In this document: positions 45,365 to 56,999 of the stretch, one piece after another
Numbering within the stretch: position 1 is the stretch's first letter
Layout of the letters: every line of letters starts with the position of its first letter
NCBI RefSeq assembly: GCF_002288925.2
Contig: NW_022098058.1
Location: forward strand, 72,021-136,020
Source: Delphinapterus leucas
Taxonomy: Eukaryota; Chordata; Mammalia; Artiodactyla; Monodontidae
Direction: 5' to 3'
Length of the DNA: 64,000 nucleotides
The notes under the pieces: generated by a model
Databases searched by the model: none
What the model was told of the DNA's origin: nothing
Seen by the model: the letters and a program-made list of their open reading frames with translations, nothing else
Translations under genes and position numbers: made by a program

Positions 45365-46211
45365 ATACTCTGAGAAGGACACAACTTCTCTTATGTAACC
45401 TGAATCTAATCATGAGAAAGCACAAACCAGAAAGGGAAACATCTATTACAAAAAAAAATAAGTCTATTCTTTAAAAATGTCAATTTCATAATGTCAATTT
45501 CATAAAAAGACATTCCTAATATTCCTGTTAGGGGAGACTTGAGACATGAACAGAACATATATTACTGATGTTCGAGTGGGTCTTGTGCTGGAGGAAAAAG
45601 AAAGTGCTATAATCTGATTGAGTCAATTCACAAAATCAGAAATATTTGGTAAATTAAAATAATCAATGTTAAATTTTAAAGTTGATAATTTTATTGTGTT
45701 TATATAAGACAATAGTCCCTGTTCTGAGGAAATACACACTGGCATATTTAGGGGTAAATGTCCATTATGTATGCAACTCATTTTCAATTTGACTAGAAAA
45801 AGATGTTATACATATATACAGAGAGAGAGGGACAGAAGGAAACTAAAGCACAGGAAAATATGTTTGTAAGACATACAATTGATGAAGAGTGTATATCCAG
45901 AATATGTACAAGGTTTTTATGAGCAATAAGAAAAATATCAAATCCAATCAAATGGGCAGGAGACTCGAATAGATCCTTCATAAAAGTAGATATTCAAATG
46001 GCAAATAAATATGTGAAAAGTTTCTCAGCTTTATTCACTCCACATTGTTAGGCTTACCTGTTGTTTACAGACACATCCTTGGTGGTCCATCCTTGTCCAT
46101 GGCACATGAATCTTTAAACAATTGAAATATTATGCATTGAATTAGTTCAACTAAGTCTTAAAGCACCCTGAGGAGATTGAGCCAGGTAAAAAACTGAAGT
46201 AGTAGGGCATT
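45365..46211 (+). repeat. 847-bp tandem duplication, copy 2
   Basis: A head-to-tail copy of 44518-45364. The junction shares only ata with the outer boundary, so the event does not look like recombination between long flanking repeats. After 46211 the sequence continues into unduplicated DNA. Confidence 0.95.
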
Positions 46212-46240
46212 CCAGGCTAGGGAGATGAGGTGAGGAAAGG

Positions 46241-46379
46241 CTTGAAGCTCAGAGCTGGGATGAGTACAGAGAACCGTAAACAAACAACGCTTGAAGCGCA
46301 GAGATGGGATGAGTACAGAGAACCGTAAACAACGCTTGAAGCGCAGAGATGGGATGAGTACAGAGAACCGTAAACAACG
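46241..46379 (+). repeat. Minisatellite, three units of 49/45/45 bp
   Basis: Units start at 46241, 46290 and 46335, each beginning cttgaagc and containing gggatgagtacagagaacc. The first unit differs by a few substitutions and a 4-bp caaa insertion. Units 2 and 3 look identical, suggesting recent expansion. Confidence 0.95.
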
Positions 46380-46384
46380 CTTTG

Positions 46385-47345
46385 GCACTGTGCAGAAGGT
46401 GAGGCTGTTAATGTAGTCAAGGCAAAATGATGGAGGTCCATATAACCCCAATACTACTGCCTATGATTTCTATTTTATTATTTTCTTACTTTCCTAAAGC
46501 ACCATTTTTAAGGTCAAGCAATTTTCTGTAAGATTCTGGGTCTAGCAGGCATATCAATCAGTAGAACAACACAGAAGTCCCCTGTGCATAAATCAACAGA
46601 TTATACATATTCTTGGAACACAGAACGTAGTTGCTCAGCAAATGTGGTACCAAGATGCAGAAATGTCTCATCTATGAGGACCCCTCTAGATGGCTGCTAA
46701 GAAAAAACACTCACGTGGGAATATTTAAAACAGGTAACATACTGAGTGTGGATATAAGAAGCCACTGAGTAGTAAATGAATGATAAATGACCAATATAAA
46801 TATTTATCTCAGTTCTCCCCAGAGAGTTGGTGAATCATTTCTATTTTCCAATCCATCTTCCTAGTTCCGCCCCTTAACACAACAGAGAAATGATCTTTGG
46901 GAGAAATACCACTGCACACATCTTGATGAAGGCACTAAAAATTGTTTATCACAGCCACCTTAATTATGCAGTATGACTTTTGCAAGTATTTCTGATAAAA
47001 AGTAACAGATGGCAAAATGCCCTGGGCCACCCGTGCTGACACTGCCCCTGGAAACGCCTGTGGTGCCTACTTCTGAGAAGTGGAGCCACCTCTCACCTTT
47101 CTGTCCCACCACGTCCAGAAATGACCATGACTTTCCTCACGTCAGCACTTCTGAGCATTTCCCTTTCTTCTGCACCTAACGCTTCATGTATGCACAGCTT
47201 CTGTTTGCTTATTCAGGTATATCTACAAATAAGCATGTTTACTGCATTAAGACTTTTGTCTTCCCTTCAATGTGGTTTTTCTCAACTAATTTCCTTAAGG
47301 TCTGCTATCCTAGTCAAACGATCCATAACAGTGTCAAAAACAATA
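46385..47345. other. Unassigned sequence, no gene seen
   Basis: No recognised repeat or exon. The frame at 47121-47438 extends into a MIR and has no domain. Confidence 0.3.
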
Positions 47346-47349
47346 GCAG

Positions 47350-47565
47350 TTAGTATGGAGTGTTTTCTATGTATTGCATACTGTGCTAAGTGCTTTAAAC
47401 ATATAGAGCCTCATTTAAAGCTCGCAGTCATCCTATAAGGTTAGGGCTCTTATAAACCCCATTAGCATAAAAGGAAACAGACTTGGAGTTCAAGGGCCTA
47501 AAGTCATCCAGCTTGCAAACGAATGTTCAAGGATTAGATTTTGGGTTTTCAATCAAAGTTTGTGT
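47350..47565 (-). mobile_element. MIR element
   Basis: Reverse MIR: tactgtgctaagtgcttta, ctcgcagtcatcctataagg, aaaggaaacagacttgg, aagtcatccagcttgc. Confidence 0.8.
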
Positions 47566-47569
47566 TCTT

Positions 47570-48528
47570 ATCCACAACAAAATAATGCCTTTGGATTCTT
47601 TTAAGAGAGTCCTTGAGTAAAAGTCTTTAGGGACTTGCTTAAATAGATTTGGAAGACAAACACCTAGCAGCGGTATATGGCATCGATGTGCACGACAGAA
47701 CGGTCTAGTAGCTGGGGATGGATTTGGCAATTACTGTGGGATGCTTTCCCCACCACTTATCTAAGTTCTTCATGAATGAGACCTTTTTTTAAAATCATTT
47801 TTGACTCTTAGAAATGTCCTAAATAATAAGGAGGATATTTGTAAATTAGAGAATTTTTTCTGTTAAGTACATATTTTCTGATCCCTTCCAATCCCTTCCA
47901 ACCGAGCATCTTGCTCCTACATTTCGGACCTCCGCTGGTAAGCCCGGTTTTGCCTTTAGGTATTCTCTGAGCTTGGATCTTATCTCCAGTCATCCTTGAA
48001 GACTAAAGAAGGCTATGATTTCTACTCCTATCAAAACTACTCCATGTATTTGGTCTTTCCTAGCGGGCAAATAATTTTTCATATGTGGATAGTTCTAACA
48101 AATCCTAGGAAATGGTTCACTTGACAAGATCAACCATTCCCCCAGCAAAATTATTTCCACTATTAATTTACTTTGTAAAATATATTTTGAGAAGGAGCAA
48201 AAGATGCTAGAGCCCAGTGTTTGTAAATTTAAAAAATTAATATAAAGAGTAGGAACTAATAACAATCTTGTCTCCTCTACCCGCCAGGTACTTGCATGTA
48301 TCACCCACTTAATCCTCACTACACCCCTTTTAACAGTAGGAGCTTTTAACATATATATATTTATTCATTATGGATTTTATTTTCTAATTCAAGTCTTTGC
48401 ACTTATTTCCTCTGAAATTTACCTTCTTGTATGTATCCCATTGTTCTAGCTATTCGAGAACATTTTAAATTCTAATATTTTTCGACTTTTGGGCCTGAGG
48501 TCAAAATTTGTGTCATTATTCTCCTTCT
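47570..48528. other. Unassigned; weak MIR-like piece near 48275-48350
   Basis: A small direct repeat (atcccttcca twice) lies at 47880-47900. No exon seen. Confidence 0.3.
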
Positions 48529-48530
48529 TG

Positions 48531-48605
48531 GGGGTGTGTGTGTGCATGTGCGTGTGCGCGCGTGTGCGTGTGTGCGCGTGTGTGTGTATGCGCGCGCACG
48601 CTCCC
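48531..48605 (+). repeat. Alternating (TG)/(CG) microsatellite
   Basis: A mix of gtgtgt, gcgcgc and gtgcgt words gives ~70 bases of nearly perfect alternating purine-pyrimidine with several CpGs, a compound repeat with Z-DNA-forming potential. Confidence 0.92.
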
Positions 48606-48609
48606 GCAC

Positions 48610-49270
48610 AGGCGCACATATTTTTCCTTTGGCCTAAAAAAGCCCTATTTGTTTTTGAAACAAAGGTAAAGGGCAATGTGCTCTTATTATTGACATACTG
48701 CTCATATTATTGACTAAGTATTCTCTTGCCTCTAAGTAGATTCTTATGCTTGCATACAGAGTCATCCTACAATATCTTGGAAAACAAAGGAAACGGAAAG
48801 TAGGAGCCGAGTTTTGAAAGTTTTAAATGCATTCAAAGTAAGATTCACTGGGACTTCACAGGGGACGCATTCCTCAGAACATCTGACAGTTGAAAAATGT
48901 TTTCATATTCTGTTTCTAAACACATAAGCTGCTTCTGGTTTCCATTCGGTGTCATTATGACTGATACCAAAAGGAATAACTGTCAAAAAATCTACCTGTC
49001 CATTTCAAACTCATATTCTAACTCAAGATTTGTTGGTCTGCATGGAATCGGAACATCAGTGCTGTCGAATATATGACCTGCAGCTAACCTTACAGAAAAC
49101 TGTTACTTTCTAACCAAGGCATTCTTACCCCTCAATTCATGGATAGCCTTTGAAGGATATATGAGCTCTGATTAAAAGAATGTGCAAATGTGCCTTTGGG
49201 GGGACCCAGTGTCCATGACTTCTACTTGATTCTCAAAGGGTCTATGATACAGAAGAGACTCTAAATCACT
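48610..49270. other. Unassigned sequence
   Basis: No recognised gene or repeat. Confidence 0.3.
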
Positions 49271-49274
49271 ATTC

Positions 49275-49645
49275 TGTTTTCTTCCCAGCTTTACTGAGAT
49301 ACAATTGACATGTAACATTATATAAGTTTAAGTATAGATTTGATACACTTATATACTGCAAAATTATTACCACCATAGCATTAGCTAATGCCTCCATCAT
49401 GTCCTACAGTTATCATTTCTAAGCTGTGATAAGAATGTTTAAGATCTATTCACCTAAGAACTTTCAAGTATATAATAGAGTATTATTAGCTATAATCATT
49501 ATGCTGTTCATTAGATCCCCAGAACTTATTCATCTTATAACTGAAAGTTGGCACCCTTTATCCAACATCTTCCCATCTTCCCCACTCCCAGCCCCTGGAA
49601 ACCAACACTCTGCTCTCTCTAAAGCACTAGCCTTGAAGGAGAAGA
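49275..49645 (-). mobile_element. Old L1 3'UTR (L1MA/L1MB-like)
   Basis: Antisense L1 3' end: tttactgagatacaattgac, aacattatataagttta, actttcaagtatataatag, attagatccccagaac, ending in cccagcccctggaaacca. Diverged but in full order. Confidence 0.8.
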
Positions 49646-49649
49646 AAGA

Positions 49650-49865
49650 TCAGGCTTCTCACAATGCCACTGTCAATTAATTTGCCTTCCACTTTATACA
49701 ATGTATATGCACAGGCACAGAAATAACCTCTGTCCACATATTCCTATAAATGAGATGATGTACTAAGTTATTGGGAAATGCTGGATAACTGATACATGGT
49801 CATTTGTACAGTTTTTAAACAGAACAGTTAGTATGCTGTTATAACAGGATATTTATCACAGGGGT
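49650..49865. other. Unassigned spacer
   Basis: Sequence between an L1 end and a MIR. It may continue the L1 but is not recognisable. Confidence 0.3.
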
Positions 49866-49869
49866 AGGA

Positions 49870-50085
49870 GAATAACATATCCTGAGCATCTACTCTATGA
49901 AGGGCCAGTCTTAGGCACACTAACAATTGTCCCCTAATTTAAGTCTTACAATGATCATGTGAGATTTGCTGTATTTTCATTTTACAAATAAGAAAACTGG
50001 GACTGCAGAGGTGAAATTCTTGATCTAAGTAACGGAGCTAGTGAGCTGCTGAAATGAGATTCAAATTACAGTCTGTTGCTGAATA
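49870..50085 (-). mobile_element. MIR element
   Basis: Reverse MIR: cctgagcatctactctatg, ttacaatgatcatgtgag, cattttacaaataagaaaac, gtgagctgctgaaatg. Confidence 0.8.
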
Positions 50086-50229
50086 AGTGGAAACTATGGC
50101 TGCATCTGAGTGGTATCTGGACCACTTTTAAAAGAGACGGGGGTAGAGGTAACACAGACCATCGTTCAAGACAACTCTTTAGGTTGATTAACAGGCCCAC
50201 TAACCTATAAGTAGTTACTTTAAGAACAT

Positions 50230-50830
50230 AAAGAAGGGCCTTTATTTCAAATCACCTCTCTCAAAAGTAAAAATTTGAGAGAAATGAAAAGTAAAATATT
50301 TATATCATTTAAAAATATACAGGTAGCCATTAAAATACCTAAAAAGAATAATAATTTAAATAGATTAACTACGAGATCAGAAAGAATGATAAAAGTGGAG
50401 ATAGTACAAAATGAGCTAAAACCTCACTGAGTCAGTTAAGATATGCAGTAGTAGAAAAACCATAGTTAAACTGGCTAAAAAAATCAATAAATAAAAGAAA
50501 GATCTGTATTAGGAACCACCAAAGAAGTATCATTAGAGACACAGCAGGAACTCTAAGAAACAATTCTTACTCTATGCCAGCTAATTTGAAAACACAAAAT
50601 GGATGTGTTTCTAGAAAAATCTAACTTAACAAATCTGAATCAGGAAGGAAAAGGCAACCTCACCATTTCCAAATCTGTCCCAGAAATTGAACAAATATTT
50701 AAACATTCTCACCAAAAGAAGAGAAGATAGGCCCAGATATATTCATAGGCAAGTTTTAATGAAAGCCTGGACTGATAATTCCAATGTATATAGATGCTTT
50801 TTCAGAGAACAAAAAGAGGGAAAACTATCA
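50230..50830 (+). mobile_element. Old L1 ORF2 segment (left part of nested block)
   Basis: Strongly diverged plus-strand L1 linker sequence: atggatgtgtttctagaa, ctgaatcaggaaggaaaag, gaaattgaacaaatattt, ataggcccagatatattc. It is cut at about 50830 by a minus-strand L1. Confidence 0.6.
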
Positions 50831-52010
50831 ATTATTTTTGTTAGTATCTTATATTAAACCACTTTATCATGGACATGGGAAAAGCTACACATGTTTAATG
50901 TTTACAACGTGATGAATTGTGAGATAAGCAGACACTGGTGAAACCAGCACCTACACCATAAACATATCCATCACCACCCAAGTTTCCTCCCACCCTCTTT
51001 ATTATTATCATTATTATTCTGCGATTAGAACGCTTAACATAAGGTCCACCCCTTTAGCCAATTTTGAAGTATACAATACAGTACTGTTAACTACAGGCTC
51101 TATGCTGTACAGTAGATGGTACAGTAAGTAAAGGAGGTCTCTGTGACTTATTCATCTTGTACAACTGAAACTCTGTAGCCTTTAACAAATACTTCCTCAT
51201 TTTTCCATTCCCCCAGCCCCTGGCAACCACCATTCTATTATCTGTTTCTCTGGGTTTGACTATTTTAAATTCCTCATATAAGCGGGGTCATGGAGTATTT
51301 GTCCTTCTGTGCCTGGCTTATTCCACTTAGCATAACGCCCTCCACGTTCATCCATGTTATCTCAAACGGCAGGATTTCCTTCTGTTTTAGGGTCAAATAA
51401 TATGTATAGGGACTTCCTTGGTGGTTCAGTGGGTAAAGACTCCACGCTCCCAATGCAGGGGGCCCGAGTTCAATCTCTGGTCAGGGAACTGGATCCCACA
51501 TGCATGCCGCAACTAGGAATCCGCACACCGCAACTATGAAGTCCATATGCTGCAACTAAAAGATCCCACGTGCCACAACTAAGACCTGGCACAGCCTGCA
51601 TGCATAAATAAATAATAAATAAATAATAAGATAATATGTAGATACAATGTTCTCTTTATCCATTCATCCAATGATGGACATTGAGGTTGTCTGCATGTTG
51701 CAATGAACATGAGACTACAGATATCTCTTCAAAATCTTGATTTAATTCCTTAAGATATACATGCAGAAGTGGGATTGCCGGGTCATCTGGTAGCTCTGTT
51801 TTTACTTTTTGAGGAAACTTCAGGATGTTTTCCTAGTCCCTAGACTAATCTGCCTCCCTACTAACAAAGTTCAAAGGTTACTTTTTCCCCCACATCCTCA
51901 CCGATACTGACAACGCTTTTCTTTGCCTGTTTTTAAAAATAATAGCCATCCTAACAGGTATGAGATGATACCTCGTTGTTTTGATCTGCAGTCAGTAATG
52001 AAAGAGGAGA
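50830..52010 (-). mobile_element. L1 3' part (ORF2 tail and 3'UTR) with nested SINE
   Basis: The antisense 3'UTR (cacaacgtgatga region near 50905; cccagcccctggcaacc near 51211) and the antisense ORF2 C-terminus (tatccattcatccaatgatg near 51656; aagtgggattgccgggtc near 51767; ggtatgagatgatacctc near 51957) form one element split by the SINE at 51407-51630. Confidence 0.8.
51407..51630 (+). mobile_element. CHR-related SINE (older form) nested in L1
   Basis: A diverged tRNA-like head (ttggtggttcagtgggtaaa; box B-like gagttcaatctc), a body with repeated gccgcaacta words, and an aataaata tail. A 10-bp target-site duplication, ataatatgta, lies at 51397-51406 and 51631-51640. Confidence 0.92.
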
Positions 52011-52860
52011 CATTATAACCAATGCCATGGAAATAGAATAGCTCACAAGTGACTATTTGAATTATTACACAGGAGTAAATTGGATAGCCTAGAAAAAATG
52101 GATAAACTCCTAGAAACACATTACCTACCAAAACTGACTCAAGAAGAAGCAGAAAGCCTGAAAAGACCAATAAGAAATAAGAAGATTGAATTGATAATTA
52201 AAAAGAAAAAAAAAAAAAAACCTCCCAAAAAAGAAAAGCCAAGGACCAGACGGCTTTACAGGTAAATTCTACCAAACATTTAAAGAAGAATTAATACCAA
52301 TCCTTCTTAATGTTTTTCAAAAAAACAGAAGAGGGAGCATTCTAAACTTAATTTATGAGTCCAGCACCACCCTCATACCAAAGTCACACAAAAATATCAC
52401 AAGAAAAGTACAGGCCTATATCCCTGATGAACATGAATATAAAAATTCTCAACAAAATATTATCAAACTAAATTCAATAGATTAAAAGAATGATGCATCA
52501 TGACCAAGTATAATCTTGATTATAAAACCAGTCCTGAATAACAAGGTGAAGGACAATATTGCAGGCCAATCTCATTCGCGTTGCAGAATTTTTTTTTTAA
52601 TTGGCAGAAATGAAGCCAACAATGCCTATAAAATGTAATATAACATAACTAAGTGGAACTTATCAAAGGAATGCAAAGCGAATCTAAACTTAAAATATCT
52701 TTTAAGGAAATTTACCCTATTAACAAACTGAAGAATAATCACATAAGTATCTCAGTAGAAGAAAAAAAGCATTTAGTGAAACAACTTTCACTCATGATAA
52801 AAAGGAAAAACAAAATGAGAAACTTCTCATCACGGTAAAAATAGAAGAGGATTTCTTAAT
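52010..52860 (+). mobile_element. Old L1 ORF2 segment (RT region)
   Basis: Diverged plus-strand L1: the linker to RT border (tggataaactcctagaaac, ctgactcaagaagaagc), the 'ccaaggaccagacggcttta' RT word near 52241 and 'tccctgatgaacatgaat' near 52420. This resumes the element interrupted at 50830. Frames are destroyed. Confidence 0.75.
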
Positions 52861-52864
52861 CTGC

Positions 52865-53165
52865 TGATAGCTAGCAACATCAAAAATAAACCTGTAACAA
52901 AACTTAAATTTATTTCACTCTATTAAACCTGAGGTACCATTTATTACAAGATGCACTACAAAGAAAAAAATGTTACCAATTAAACTATGGTAATCACCGA
53001 CTGTTAGGCTTATGACACTATAAAGTTATTGAACTGTGAAAAACCATGTGCTTTAGAATTCACAAACTATGGTAACTGTGAAATACTGAAAGCCCTCTCA
53101 AGAATTCGGACTATGATAAGCATGCCTACTACCACTTTTTCTATTCTCATCCCAGTAAAGGTCTT
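52865..53165. other. Unassigned spacer
   Basis: Sequence between old L1 and an LTR. Nothing recognised. Confidence 0.3.
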
Positions 53166-53167
53166 GG

Positions 53168-53738
53168 AAGTGGGCTGGATACTGTCTCCTCAAAACTCCT
53201 TTCCAGGGAATTTCCTGGTGGTTCAGTGGTTAGGACTTGGCCCTTTCACTGCTGAGGGTGTGGGTTCAATCCCTGGTCAGGGAACTAAGATCCTGCAAGC
53301 CACACAGTGCAGCCAAAAAGGAAAAAAAAAAAGAAAAAGAAAACAAGGATTCGTTTCCACCTGGGACCTCAGAGTATGACCTTATTTGAAAATAGCGTCT
53401 TTGTAGACAGAATTAGTTACAGATCCTGAGATCCTGGATTTAGAATGTCCCCTAAGTCCAAGGACTGGTGTGCTTATAAGAAGAGGACAGAACAAAGAGA
53501 AGAAAAGCCAAGTGAAGGCAGAGGCAAAGCCTGGAATTATTCTGCCACCAAAGAGTGTTAGCCCCATCAGATGCTAGAAAACCAAGGAAGCATTCCTCCC
53601 TAGAGTTTTCAGAGTGATCAAAACCGTACTTATACTTAGGCACTTCTAGCCTCCAGACTGTGAGAAAATAAGTTTCTCTTGTTTTAAGCCACTCAGATTG
53701 TGCTATTTGTTTGCCCCTGTAGGAAACTAATACAATCC
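53168..53738 (+). mobile_element. MLT1-type MaLR LTR split by a SINE
   Basis: The beginning (ctggatactgtctcctcaa) and the rest (acctgggacctcagagtatg, ccttatttgaaaatagcg, then agactgtgagaaaataag, ttttaagccactcagattg, ggaaactaatac) are parts of one LTR. The SINE at 53206-53350 sits between them. Confidence 0.8.
53206..53350 (+). mobile_element. Short old tRNA-headed SINE
   Basis: A diverged head (tttcctggtggttcagtgg, box B-like gggttcaatccc), a 'ggtcagggaactaagatcc' body and an A-rich tail. A 9-bp target duplication with one mismatch, tcctttcca at 53197-53205 and tcgtttcca at 53351-53359, proves insertion into the LTR. Confidence 0.85.
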
Positions 53739-53739
53739 T

Positions 53740-54460
53740 TTAATACACTTGCAATAAGATAAGAAAATAAATAGTAAATAAAAAGACTGGAAAAAAACCA
53801 GATTGTTATTATTCATAAATCATGATTATATGGAAAACAGAAAAGTATGGGAAAATTATTTAAAGAATGAGTTTGGTAGGGTTGCTGGATATAAAATTAA
53901 TATACCAAAATCAATTGTATATTTATAAAATAACTGCAAAATACTGGAAAGTATATTTTCTAACATCTTTTTAAATACCATTTGTAATAGCAATAAATAT
54001 ATAAACCACCAAGGAATAAATATAAAATATATACAAGAAACATATACAAGAAAATATTTTGAGAAAATTATAAACCTTTATTCAAAATTTGAATAACTAG
54101 CAAAATAAATCATGCTCATAGATATTAGAAGATATGTTACTGGAAAGATCAAAACTATTCCTAAACTGATAAGTGAATTAAATTAAATTGTAGTGAAAAT
54201 TTTATCAGGGTTCTTTGTAAAACTTGACCTGCTGATTCTATAATTTACTTCGAAGAGCAAAGGCCAATAGCCATGTAACTCCTGAAAAAGAAGGTTGGCT
54301 CAGAGGATAAGGGGCTCATTTTAGCTCATATTAAGACTCATTATAAAACCATAGTAATTTAGACAGTGTAGAATCAGCACAGGGATAGACAAATAGACCA
54401 GCAGAACAGAATTAGAGAATCCAGAAATACATCCATGCATATAAACAAATAATGTGCAAA
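53740..54460 (+). mobile_element. Old L1 ORF2 segment
   Basis: Diverged plus-strand L1 with ttgctggatataaaattaat near 53884, ccaccaaggaataaatat near 54007, ttataaaaccatagtaattt near 54342 and gtagaatcagcacaggg near 54368, in ORF2 order. It continues the block at 50230 and 52010. Confidence 0.7.
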
Positions 54461-54464
54461 ATTG

Positions 54465-55615
54465 AGTGCAAGCATTTAAAAAGATTTATAGCAATCTGTA
54501 ACTGCCACAACATCCAAATTCATGATTTCATAAGTATAGGTCTGTAATAGATTGGATATTAAAATAAAACAAACACAACTGGTCCTTCACTATTAAGTAT
54601 TGGCTTAGAGAACAAAATTGGAATTTAAAAATATTCAGTAATCCTGAATTATCAAGTAAAATGATGTTTCCTAGACACTCTAAAATAGTCAGAATTTTGC
54701 AAATCAAAATGAGCAAAGCTGGAAGATGACCAGACCAGTTTTGAATAACTGGGTCAGGGTGAAGAAAGATTCAGAGGTCAGAACGGACTGCAAGCAAACC
54801 CAAGCCCAATGTTTACTGACCAGACTTGGAACTGTGCCCTCACAATTTACCCATGCTGTGATACATGAGCATGAGTGACGGATGCTCTGAGACCCCACTG
54901 TGGGGAAGTCAGTTACCATGGTCTAAGAAGCCCTTGGCTACGCACCATCTGTTTGCACAGCTCCAGGGACATCGGTGCATATCTATAGATTCCTAGAGTG
55001 TTAAAGCTGGAAGAGATCCCACAAGCCAGAAAGCTTTACCCTTTTTTTTTTTTTTTTTTTTAACAGCAGAGACACTAACACTGTGAGATTGAAGAACTAA
55101 CCCCAAGATGACCAATGGCCTGGGGAGACAAGGACATCAGTTTCCTGAGACATAGCAGGCTTCTGCTTGCAGTATCCAAAGTAGGCAGCCCCATTTACCC
55201 CACAGAAAACAAGACTTCCAATTGCCATAAAGGACACAGAACCATACTCGGCAGGACCATCAAATCTTACGGGATTGTCCCACCAGTTTGCGGAAAATAC
55301 CACCAACCCCAGTCCACACACAGGCTTGCTATCTTCAAGTTCAAGGTAAATACCTGAGTCAAAATGTACTTGAGGTGATGAACAAGGATAGTAAGTCTAC
55401 TTAGGTACATCCAACTAAATAATCTTGTCTTATAATATTTAACAAGATGAGGTGTAAAAGTCTATGCACTCGTGGACTCAGATCGTTCCTTTGATCAGTG
55501 ATGGGTCCTTCCTTAACTCTTTCCGGTGCTGGCAGCCAGAAGATCGATCAAGGGAACCATGAAACCAAGCCCAGCAAAGCCACATTTCTGAGAGAAGGCA
55601 CTCTCTAAAATGTAA
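54465..55615. other. Mostly unassigned; poly(T) run at 55031-55051
   Basis: A 'ttagagtgttaaagctggaagagatccc'-like stretch before the T run recalls an old mammalian repeat, but the family is unresolved. Two overlapping frames (55097-55357) have no domain. Confidence 0.3.
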
Positions 55616-55624
55616 ACAACTAGT

Positions 55625-55845
55625 ATTAATAGCAAATGCAAAGCACTGAACTGGTTGCGACATCTTTAAAATCTGTTTCACGTATTTTGTAAACCCGTTT
55701 GATCTTCACACATACAGTATGAAGGGTGATCGTTTCTGTTTTACAGATAAGTAAACTGATGCTCATAGATAATAACTGTTTAACTAAGATTTGAGCTTAG
55801 AAATCGTACCCTAAATTGAGAGTACTTGCTGCCACGACTTGCTGT
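55625..55845 (-). mobile_element. MIR element
   Basis: Reverse MIR: gcaaagcactgaactggttg, tttgatcttcacacatac, ctgttttacagataagtaaa, ctaagatttgagc. Confidence 0.75.
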
Positions 55846-55849
55846 CATA

Positions 55850-56175
55850 TTAGAAGATCTCAGAACCGATTCATAAGAATAAAACCTGGAAACCACCGTG
55901 TTTTAGTTATTGTGCTGAAGGGACAGTAGTCAGAAAGACAAAAGCTTATACTGCAGAATATGCTTATAAGTAAGAGGATTTCTGGATCTTTGGAGTGTGC
56001 CTCGTCTTTTACGTCTTTGGTTGGTTCAAAAATATTGTAAGAAAAAAGGAGCACAACTTCTTACTATCATTTACTACAGTCCTAGAAGACACAGCTAGTA
56101 GGCAAAAATCAAAAGGCAATGTTGATGTGGGCACTAGAATTTATGTGAGACCAAGAGAAATGCTTTGGGGTGAGT
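55850..56175. other. Unassigned spacer
   Basis: No recognised feature. Confidence 0.3.
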
Positions 56176-56199
56176 AGACAGTAGAAAAAGAAATTTGCT

Positions 56200-56410
56200 T
56201 TTTTTTTTTGGTCCTTTTATCTGCACCAATTACCATGAGACTTGAGGTTCCTCCCACAAGAGAGGGAATGAATTCCCTTCTCCCTTGACTTTGAACTTGG
56301 CTACATGACTGGCTTCAGCCAATGGGATATCAGCAGGTGTGACTCAGGCAGAGGTTTGATATGAGCAGTGGGGCTCCGTGATAGCAAAAGCCCAGGAGGC
56401 CTTAAAATCT
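56200..56410 (+). mobile_element. Probable MLT1J-like LTR fragment
   Basis: The words cttgactttgaacttggc, atgactggcttcagccaatg and gggatatcagcaggtgtgac match the central part of old MLT1-class LTRs. Ends are not recognisable. Confidence 0.5.
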
Positions 56411-56414
56411 TTCA

Positions 56415-56995
56415 ACAGGTAGCAAATGACACGCAGACTTCTTCCAAGAAACCCCCCCCAAAAACTCATTTGAAACAAACAAAAATAGTAATTCCAGGAT
56501 TTTAGAAATGTGTGACAGTTTGAACACACTCACGGATAAACTGTGTAGCCTAGAAATATCAAAAAGATTAAGAGAAAAGTATGTCATGAACGTGTAAACT
56601 ATAGGTAGATGCATAGAACAGACAAAATGTGTGTTGTTCGTTTGTTACTGGTAAGGCTTCTGGTCAACAGTAGACTATCAGTAGCTAAGCTTCTGGGGAG
56701 TCAAATGTTATACGTGGAGTTTCGACTGCGTGCAGTGTTGGTTCCCCTGACCCCTGTGTTGTTCATGGGGTTAATCGTATACATCAGCCTTGCCTGATTC
56801 TCCTGCTAGGCTATACTTTGGTTGTTCCCAAAGCACTGATGCTGTTTCAAGTTTCAACGAAATCTACTGTTTTTCTGTCTAGTAATTCCTTCAACTCTGA
56901 CAACAACACATTATCTGGCTGGACTTCCAAGAATAGTCCTGGCTACTGGCAGCATGGCATGGGCCATATTAATACCTATTTCCAAAGAAGTCCAA
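56415..56995. other. Unassigned; C run at 56452-56459
   Basis: No gene or confident repeat. Short frames on both strands lack domains. Confidence 0.3.
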
Positions 56996-56999
56996 AAAT

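Noticed and set aside
44946..45981. Two identical 62-codon minus-strand frames as a duplicated gene
   Set aside because: They are the same chance frame in the two copies of the 847-bp duplication and overlap an old L1 fragment on the opposite strand.
46241..46379. CRISPR-like array
   Set aside because: Units are directly adjacent without unique spacers, in a mammalian genome. It is a minisatellite.
47121..47438. 105-codon plus-strand frame with hydrophobic stretches
   Set aside because: Its second half lies in a MIR element and there is no homologous family I can recognise.
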